Assembly: GCA_019310535.1 (NCBI GenBank) | Contig: JAFDED010000035.1 | Location: 1 to 39,072 of the forward strand | From: Deltaproteobacteria bacterium | GTDB taxonomy: Bacteria > Desulfobacterota > JAFDED01 | Length of the DNA: 39,072 nucleotides | Reading direction: 5' to 3' | Shown here: positions 34,267 to 39,072 of the stretch, one piece after another | Numbering within the stretch: the stretch's first letter is position 1 | How the letters are laid out: the number at the start of each line of letters is the position of its first letter | The notes under the pieces: generated by a model | Told to the model about the DNA's origin: nothing | Seen by the model: the letters and a program-made list of their open reading frames with translations, nothing else | Database searches by the model: none | Program-made: the position numbers and the translations under genes

Positions 34267-35478
34267 ATGTCTGAAAGAAAATCGCTGAGACCGTGGATTG
34301 TGGCTTTTTCCGGCACCGGCATAAACCTTGCTCTGGGCGTGCTCTATACCTGGAGCGTCATTTCCAAGGGTATACCGGATACCTGGGGCTGGTCAGAGAC
34401 CGACCGAGTCCTGCCGTATTCTGTGGCGTGCTTGATCTTTGCACTGGTGATGGTGCCTGCCGGCCGCTTGCAGGATAAGATCGGCCCGCGCATTGTGGCC
34501 ACCATAGGCGGCATGCTCACCGGTCTGGGCATGATTATCGCCAGCCAGTTCACCAACATCTGGATGTTCGTGTTCGGCTTTGGTTTGCTGGCCGGCTCTG
34601 GCATCGGCTTTGGCTACGCATCCGCCACTCCGCCTGCGGTCAAATGGTTTCCCCCGGCCAAGACAGGAATGGTCGTGGGAATTGTTGTTTCCGGCTTCGG
34701 CCTTGCCTCTGTGTACATTTCTCCTATGGCCAACCACCTTATCGGAAAATACGGCGTGTCAAACACTATACTTATATTCGGTATTGCATTCCTGCTTGTC
34801 GTAGGGGGCTTTGCCCAGCTTCTGGCCAATCCTTCCGCCTCTGAGGCGTCCAAGTCTCCAATAAAACACGGAAATCCAGCTCCTATACATTCTGAGGACT
34901 TTTCCGCGGCCGAGGTCCTGAAGCAGCCCATGTTCTATCTGGTCTGGCTGGCTTACTTTTTCGCCGCGGGCGCTGGCTTGATGGTGATCGGCAAATTGGC
35001 CAAAATGGTGGATGTGCAAGCGGGATTCAAGGCCGGTTTCATTCTGGTCGCGTTGTTGGCCGTTGGCAATGCGGGCGGGCGTCTGGTCGCGGGATATGCC
35101 TCGGATACATTCGGCCGCACCAAAGTGCTGGCTTTTTGCGCGGGATTGCAGGCCCTGCTCATGTTCCTGATGCCATCCATGAGCAGCGCCTTTCTCATGA
35201 TCGTGTTCTCTATGCTTATGGGCTTCAACTACGGCTCCAACCTGGCCCTGTTTCCCGCAATCACCAAGGATTTTTTCGGGCTGAAAAACTTGGGCGTCAA
35301 CTATGGGCTTGTCTTCACCGCATGGGGATTTGGAGGCCTGGTGCTCCCCACCATATCAGGCGTAATATACGACGCCACCCGGAGCTTCCAATATGCCTTT
35401 TATGCAGCGGGCGGAGCTTGCCTCCTGACCATGGTAATCGCCCTGATAATCCGCAAACCCGAAAAGCTGGCGGCGTAG
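34267..35478 (+). CDS. MFS transporter, oxalate/formate antiporter (OFA) family
   Basis: A 403-residue carrier with 12 predicted membrane segments. GINLALGVLYTWSVIS in segment 1, PAGRLQDKIGPR between segments 2 and 3, and FGYASATPPAVKWFPPAK and the GLGLASVYISP-like stretch in the N half are typical of the OFA family (oxalate/formate antiporter OxlT and related lactate or monocarboxylate carriers). It likely moves a small organic acid through the inner membrane. The ATG at 34267 has GGAGG at an 8-base gap; the frame is open 23 codons further upstream but without SD. It stands alone. Confidence 0.85.
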   Translation: MSERKSLRPWIVAFSGTGINLALGVLYTWSVISKGIPDTWGWSETDRVLPYSVACLIFALVMVPAGRLQDKIGPRIVATIGGMLTGLGMIIASQFTNIWMFVFGFGLLAGSGIGFGYASATPPAVKWFPPAKTGMVVGIVVSGFGLASVYISPMANHLIGKYGVSNTILIFGIAFLLVVGGFAQLLANPSASEASKSPIKHGNPAPIHSEDFSAAEVLKQPMFYLVWLAYFFAAGAGLMVIGKLAKMVDVQAGFKAGFILVALLAVGNAGGRLVAGYASDTFGRTKVLAFCAGLQALLMFLMPSMSSAFLMIVFSMLMGFNYGSNLALFPAITKDFFGLKNLGVNYGLVFTAWGFGGLVLPTISGVIYDATRSFQYAFYAAGGACLLTMVIALIIRKPEKLAA

Positions 35479-35631
35479 GTTAACTGTATGCTTCTCGCTG
35501 ATACAAAAGCTTTCGCGTGCCTTTTGCGCTGGATTTTCAAGGGGAATCGGCATTGTCCCGACTCGCGAATTGTGTTATGAACAATTTATGCTGAAGGTAA
35601 TGTGCACACGCTTGAGGTCTGGAGGTTATCC

Positions 35632-37269
35632 ATGAAAATCGCGCTTGCCCAGACAAACCCTACTGTGGGAGCCCTGGAAAAAAATGTGAAGCGAATGCTT
35701 GAAATGATCCATGAGGCCAAAAGCCGCGGGTGCAGGCTTGTCATCTTTCCGGAGCTCTCCATACTGGGATACCCCCCGAAGGATCTCCTGGAAAAGGCGG
35801 ATTTCGTCGAGTCCAACTTGAGGGCTTTTCGGGCCCTGGTCGAATCCGTGCGGGGCATCGGCGTGATCTGCGGATACGTGAAGCGCAACACTTCGCCGGA
35901 AGGCAAATCATTGTTCAACACTGCGGCGCTTTTTGAAAACGGGGACATCCTCTATGAGGTAGAAAAATGCTTACTTCCCTGTTACGATGTGTTCGAGGAA
36001 ACACGGTACTTCGAACCCGGAAAGCCAAAAAACGCCCTCACTTACGGGGGCATACGACTGGGAATTTCTATCTGCGAGGATATCTGGAACGACAAGGATT
36101 TCTTCCCCCGCCAGTTGTATCACTCCAATCCCGTTGAATCCCTGGTCAGCGATGGTGCGGAGATACTGGTCAACATTTCCGCTTCACCGTATCACCGGGA
36201 GAAGCTTGCATTCCGCCAGCATATGCTCGGCGGGGTGGCGAAAAAGTATGCGAGACCTGTCATATATGTTAACCAGGTGGGCGGAAACGACAGTTTGATT
36301 TTCGATGGGGCCAGCCTGGCTTTTGATGCTGATGGAACGATTGTGACGCGGGGTGTGGATTTCGAGGAAGACCTTATTGTCTATGATACGGAATCCGGAA
36401 CAGGCGATATTCACCCGGTTGCAACGAGTGACACTGAATCGGTGCTGCGTGCATTGATCATGGGCTTGAGGGATTACTGCAGCAAATGCGGCTTCAAGGG
36501 AGTCGTTCTGGGTCTCTCCGGCGGAATTGACTCCTCCCTGGTGGCCTATATTGCCACCAAAGCACTCGGGCCTGAACATGTGCTGGGGGTCTCATTGCCA
36601 TCCCGCTACTCCTCCGAGGGAAGCCGGACGGACGCCCGGAAGCTGGCGGAAAACCTCGGCATCCGCTTCCATCTCATACCCATAGAAGAAATTTACGGCA
36701 CCTTCCTGAATTCTCTGGAGTCGGTCTTCGCGGGACGTGAGCGCGATGTTACCGAGGAAAACATTCAGGCGCGCATCCGGGGCAACATCCTTATGGCCCT
36801 TTCCAACAAGCTGGGCTACCTGGTGCTGGCCACCGGCAACAAATCCGAAGTGGGCGTCGGATATTGCACTCTCTACGGGGATACATGCGGGGGCTTGGCG
36901 GTGATCTCGGATGTGCCGAAGACCATGGTCTACGAGCTGTGCCGCTTTATCAACCAGGAGGAGGAAATCATCCCCCCGGCCGTCTTACTCAAGGCGCCCT
37001 CGGCCGAGCTTCGGCCCGACCAGACTGACCAGGATACCTTGCCCCCGTACGAGATACTGGATCCCATCCTCCAGGCATACGTTGAGGACCTGCGCAGCGC
37101 AGAAGATATCGTGGCCATGGGGTTTGCCGAGGAGACCGTCCGCAGAGTCATCAAAATGGTGGAGAGTTCGGAATATAAGCGCCAGCAGATGGCTCCAGGC
37201 CTGAAGGTCACCACCAAGGCCTTCGGTTTCGGGCGAAAACTGCCCATTGCGCAGGGGTACTTAGGATGA
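35632..37269 (+). CDS. nadE: NAD(+) synthase, glutamine-dependent
   Basis: A 545-residue two-domain NAD synthase. The N-terminal nitrilase-type glutaminase carries the triad E41, K112 and C148 (in ICEDIW); it releases ammonia from glutamine. The C-terminal domain is the ATP-pyrophosphatase with SGGIDSS at 296-302, and uses the ammonia to amidate nicotinic-acid adenine dinucleotide. The length is normal for the short glutamine-dependent form. The ATG at 35632 has GGAGG 6 bases upstream; the frame's first GTG at 35602 is not used. Gene stands between the MFS gene and the RNase P RNA, on the same strand. Confidence 0.95.
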   Translation: MKIALAQTNPTVGALEKNVKRMLEMIHEAKSRGCRLVIFPELSILGYPPKDLLEKADFVESNLRAFRALVESVRGIGVICGYVKRNTSPEGKSLFNTAALFENGDILYEVEKCLLPCYDVFEETRYFEPGKPKNALTYGGIRLGISICEDIWNDKDFFPRQLYHSNPVESLVSDGAEILVNISASPYHREKLAFRQHMLGGVAKKYARPVIYVNQVGGNDSLIFDGASLAFDADGTIVTRGVDFEEDLIVYDTESGTGDIHPVATSDTESVLRALIMGLRDYCSKCGFKGVVLGLSGGIDSSLVAYIATKALGPEHVLGVSLPSRYSSEGSRTDARKLAENLGIRFHLIPIEEIYGTFLNSLESVFAGRERDVTEENIQARIRGNILMALSNKLGYLVLATGNKSEVGVGYCTLYGDTCGGLAVISDVPKTMVYELCRFINQEEEIIPPAVLLKAPSAELRPDQTDQDTLPPYEILDPILQAYVEDLRSAEDIVAMGFAEETVRRVIKMVESSEYKRQQMAPGLKVTTKAFGFGRKLPIAQGYLG

Positions 37270-37430
37270 GACACCTGAAGGCTTCCACATCCCTTGTGGA
37301 GGTGCGGTAAGCCCCGTGCATCTACAATTAATAGAATACATTCGCGCTTGAATAATCAATCATCGGGGTGTGTCCCGGCCTTGTGTGGCCTGGAATTCCG
37401 CGACCAAAACGAACCTGCTGTCATAATTAC

Positions 37431-37459
37431 TTGATTATTCATTCACGCAGAGATAAAAT
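37431..37459 (+). promoter_or_regulatory. Promoter of the RNase P RNA gene
   Basis: TTGATT (37431-37436), a 17-base spacer and TAAAAT (37454-37459), ending 6 bases before the first base of the P1 helix. The position fits a direct transcription start at about 37466. The -35 box lies in an 11-base inverted repeat partner of 37349-37359. Confidence 0.75.
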
Positions 37460-37465
37460 AATTTT

Positions 37466-37880
37466 GGTCGGAGTAGTCCAGACGGCCGCCTGTGCGGAAC
37501 CTTTTTTGCATAGGAGGAAAGTCCGGGCTCCACAGGGCTGGGTGCTCTGTAACGCAGAGCGGGGGAGACCCCAGGGAAAGTGCCGCAGAAAAGACACCGC
37601 CGCGGGAGCGTTCCAGCGGTAAGGGTGAAATGGTGGGGTAAGAGCCCACCCGTTTCGGTGGCGACATCGAGGCGTGGCAAACCCCACCCGGAGCAAGACC
37701 AAATAGGGGGGCGCTGTTTCGAATTTTGAAATTCGAAATTTTAGTAGGGTGGCCCGCCCGATGCCCCCGGGTATGGTCGCTGGAGACGCCGGGCAACCGG
37801 CGTCCTAGAGGAATGGTCGTCACTTCCGGAGGGGCGACCCTCCGGGAGAACAGAACCCGGCTTACGGACTGCTTCGGCCC
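37466..37880 (+). ncRNA. rnpB: RNase P RNA, bacterial type A
   Basis: About 415 bases with the diagnostic conserved segments in order: GAGGAAAGTCCGGGCTCC, the ACAGGGCTGG-GGGTGAA region, the CCGGAGCAAGACCAAATAGG stretch, GGGTATGG of the tRNA-CCA-binding loop, GAGGAATGGTCGTC and ACAGAACCCGGCTTA. P1 forms between GGTCGGAGTAGTCC at 37466-37479 and GGACTGCTTCGGCC at 37866-37879, followed by a short T-run that can end transcription. It cuts 5' leaders from tRNA precursors. An AT-rich hairpin at 37717-37738 lies between the AAATAGG region and the CCA-binding loop. Both ends are set by the P1 pairing. Confidence 0.96.
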
Positions 37881-37906
37881 ATTTTTATGCGCACAGGAGG
37901 GTTACA

Positions 37907-38563
37907 ATGGTCGATTTAAGCGAATTGGAGAAACTCATCAAAACGAGGCGATCCATCCGCAAATGGAAACCCGATCCCGTGGATGTCGGTATGATACGGC
38001 AGGCGATGGAACTGGCCTGCTGGGCGCCCAACGGAGGCAACCAGCAGACCTGGATGTATCGGGTGGTACAGAACCGGGATATCATCATCCGCATGGCCGA
38101 TGCGGTGCGCAAAAAGGCCGAGACCGTCGCATCGTGGCCTCAGGCTGCCACTGTCGGCCCTATACTGGAGCGCTACGTGCAGAATGCCGACTTTTTCCGC
38201 GGCGCACCGGTTGTGGTGGCGGCCCTGGCCGGTCAGTACACCAGTCCTATGGACCTTGCCATGCGCGCCCGGGGTGAGAGCGATCCCGAGTGCTTCTCCA
38301 TGGTGCAGGCCAGACAATTAGCCCGATCCTCCGTGCAGAGCGTGGCCGCCGCGGTGACGTATCTGTGTCTGATCTTCCACCAGATGGGGCTGGGCGCGGT
38401 GTGGATGTCAGGGCCTCTCATCGCCAAAAACGAGATCCAGGCCATATTAAAGATCCCGGAAGGATACGACCTGGTGGCCCTGGTCCCCGTGGGCTATCCC
38501 GCCGAATCGCCGCCCGTGAGGGAAAGAAAGCCCCTGGACGAGGTGATGAGCATTATAAACTGA
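37907..38563 (+). CDS. Nitroreductase family protein
   Basis: A 218-residue flavoprotein of the nitroreductase family. The FMN-binding start RRSIRKW at about 14-20, the ACWAPNGGNQQTW segment at about 37-49 and the later LGAVWMSGP stretch fit the family; the dimer-forming helices are also typical. It should reduce quinones, nitro compounds or other electron acceptors with NAD(P)H. ATG start after AGGAGGG at a 6-base gap. It lies 26 bases past the RNase P RNA end and may share its transcript. Substrate unknown. Confidence 0.87.
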   Translation: MVDLSELEKLIKTRRSIRKWKPDPVDVGMIRQAMELACWAPNGGNQQTWMYRVVQNRDIIIRMADAVRKKAETVASWPQAATVGPILERYVQNADFFRGAPVVVAALAGQYTSPMDLAMRARGESDPECFSMVQARQLARSSVQSVAAAVTYLCLIFHQMGLGAVWMSGPLIAKNEIQAILKIPEGYDLVALVPVGYPAESPPVRERKPLDEVMSIIN

Positions 38564-38882
38564 CCTATGGAGGAATTGTACACTGATTACGCCAAAACTA
38601 ATATCGCTCATTCTGTTCTCAGATCCACCCCTTTATCGAGCCTTTACAATGGTCTTCTGAGTATTCAGCCCGCACCCGGCCATTGTGTACACAGACATGT
38701 GGTGCTGTCCGGGAAAAAAAGGAAATCAGCCATGGGAGCGCCCCGGCTTGAGGCCCTTTCTATTTGTACTTACGATAAAGACTGTAAGGGGGCATTCATG
38801 CTAGCGATTTTCTTCGAATTCGCCGGACCGGGGAGGAAGAAACCATGAGGCGGTTATGGAGATGGGAGAATGTCCGGATCTC
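38564..38882. other. Gene-free gap after the nitroreductase
   Basis: No gene with a recognisable family is seen. An open frame of 93 codons at 38567-38848 has no SD and no likeness to a known protein and is not called as a gene. Confidence 0.5.
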
Positions 38883-38928
38883 TTGACATGCGAATATTTA
38901 TGATTAAATTCTTGATAAGATTTATCAA
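38883..38928 (+). promoter_or_regulatory. Promoter and operator of the disrupted gene at the right end
   Basis: A perfect TTGACA at 38883-38888 is followed by TAAATT at 38905-38910 (16-base spacer). Just after it, near the expected start of transcription, lies TTGATAA-GAT-TTATCAA (38912-38928), a perfect 7-base inverted repeat. This is the classic place for a repressor to bind. The SD and start codon of the cut gene follow at 38936-38952. Confidence 0.5.
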
Positions 38929-38949
38929 CAATGTTAAGGGGGACAGAAC

Positions 38950-38958
38950 ATGGAACTG
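38950..38958 (+). pseudogene. Start of a gene cut by the IS after three codons
   Basis: AAGGGGGA at 38936-38943 and an ATG 6 bases later make a strong translation start, but the insertion sequence begins at 38959, so only Met-Glu-Leu remains before foreign sequence, which stops after 8 more codons. The gene is not identifiable from three codons. It once had a regulated promoter (38883-38928). Confidence 0.55.
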
Positions 38959-38966
38959 ATACTAAG

Positions 38967-38995
38967 TTGCAATCTAATATAAACTAATATATAAT
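38967..38995 (+). promoter_or_regulatory. Promoter of the IS gene, right copy
   Basis: TTGCAA (38967-38972), a 17-base spacer and TATAAT (38990-38995), starting 8 bases from the element's edge and reading towards the ATG at 39030. Confidence 0.65.
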
Positions 38996-39029
38996 TTCCT
39001 CTGGTATATAACAATAACCGGAGGGAATT

Positions 39030-39072
39030 ATGCGCAAACCACGTTCCATTGGAGAAGAGCAGAAGGCCGTTT
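39030..39072 (+). CDS. Probable transposase, first 14 codons only, right copy
   Basis: ATG at 39030 preceded by GGAGGG at a 4-base gap. The frame reads MRKPRSIGEEQKAV and leaves the window. It is identical to the left copy. Family uncertain. Confidence 0.45.
   Translation, partial: MRKPRSIGEEQKAV

Larger units (their letters stand above)
38959..39072 (+). mobile_element. End of an insertion sequence, right copy
   Basis: Perfect inverted copy of bases 1-114. It opens with ATACTAAG, carries a promoter, SD and start codon, and runs off the window. Both copies end at exactly the same base, which suggests the contig ends are set by the assembler stopping in a repeated element. Confidence 0.75.

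Noticed and set aside
38567..38848. A 93-codon plus-strand open frame after the nitroreductase
   Set aside because: No SD, low-complexity-like composition and no resemblance to a known family; it lies in a gap that otherwise holds only the disrupted gene's control region.
1..39072. Composite transposon made of two IS copies around the window
   Set aside because: The interior is made of housekeeping genes in normal order and the two ends stop at the same base inside the IS, which fits a contig break at a repeat and not a mobile unit.
1..39072. CRISPR array, tRNA genes, prophage or defence genes
   Set aside because: No regular spaced repeats, no cloverleaf-like tRNA sequences and no phage or known defence protein motifs were seen in any gap or frame.

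Overview
The window looks like a metagenome or draft-genome contig from a GC-rich, anaerobic Gram-negative bacterium. The best guess is a deltaproteobacterium / Desulfobacterota (Syntrophobacter- or Desulfo-like). The evidence is indirect: a pgpA-cinA-thpR-recA-(pilT)-alaS run, a def-fmt-rsmB-PASTA-rpe-TPR run, a DctPQM TRAP transporter, an FrhB-type flavoprotein remnant, two lipoproteins with signal peptides, and an OFA-type oxalate/formate-like MFS carrier. Most genes are on the minus strand. Many start with TTG or GTG, and several overlap by 4 nt.

The first and last 114 bases are perfect inverted copies of one sequence. It carries a good promoter, a Shine-Dalgarno (SD) sequence and the first 14 codons of an outward-reading protein, so it is most likely the 5' end of an insertion sequence (IS) present in several copies. 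The contig therefore runs from one IS copy to another. At the left the IS cuts an FrhB-like gene. At the right it cuts a gene three codons after its start.

Layout: 115-633 FrhB remnant; 717-1677 a MoaB/Mog and MOSC pair; 1757-3841 an EF-G-like GTPase; 4034-5838 an AT-rich cysE-cysK islet; 6051-10095 a TRAP transporter followed by an isocitrate-lyase-family enzyme; 10309-19032 the long pgpA-cinA-thpR-recA-pilT-alaS-dehydratase run, closed by an intrinsic terminator at 10244-10279; 19033-19585 a gene-free stretch with a 118-bp inverted-repeat (MITE-like) element; 19586-20377 an alpha/beta hydrolase; 20745-27199 the def-fmt-rsmB-PASTA-rpe-TPR run; 27375-28985 a D-aminoacylase-type amidohydrolase; 29035-29314 a broken higA-like antitoxin gene; 29582-31057 a polytopic glycosyltransferase-like protein; 31227-33816 pcm, a DedA-like protein, a LOG-like protein and an NlpD-like peptidase; 34267-35478 an MFS carrier; 35632-37269 nadE; 37466-37880 the RNase P RNA; 37907-38563 a nitroreductase.

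Functionally this is mostly housekeeping: translation start and formyl-Met processing, alanylation, recombination, phospholipid synthesis, NAD and cysteine synthesis, protein and envelope maintenance. A small diacid uptake/catabolism module is added. I see no CRISPR array, tRNA, prophage or obvious defence island. The items most worth a second look are the two IS-disrupted genes, the decayed antitoxin, the AT-rich cysEK islet, the 118-bp inverted-repeat element, the palindrome on the promoter in front of the recA-containing run, and an AT-rich hairpin inside the RNase P RNA.
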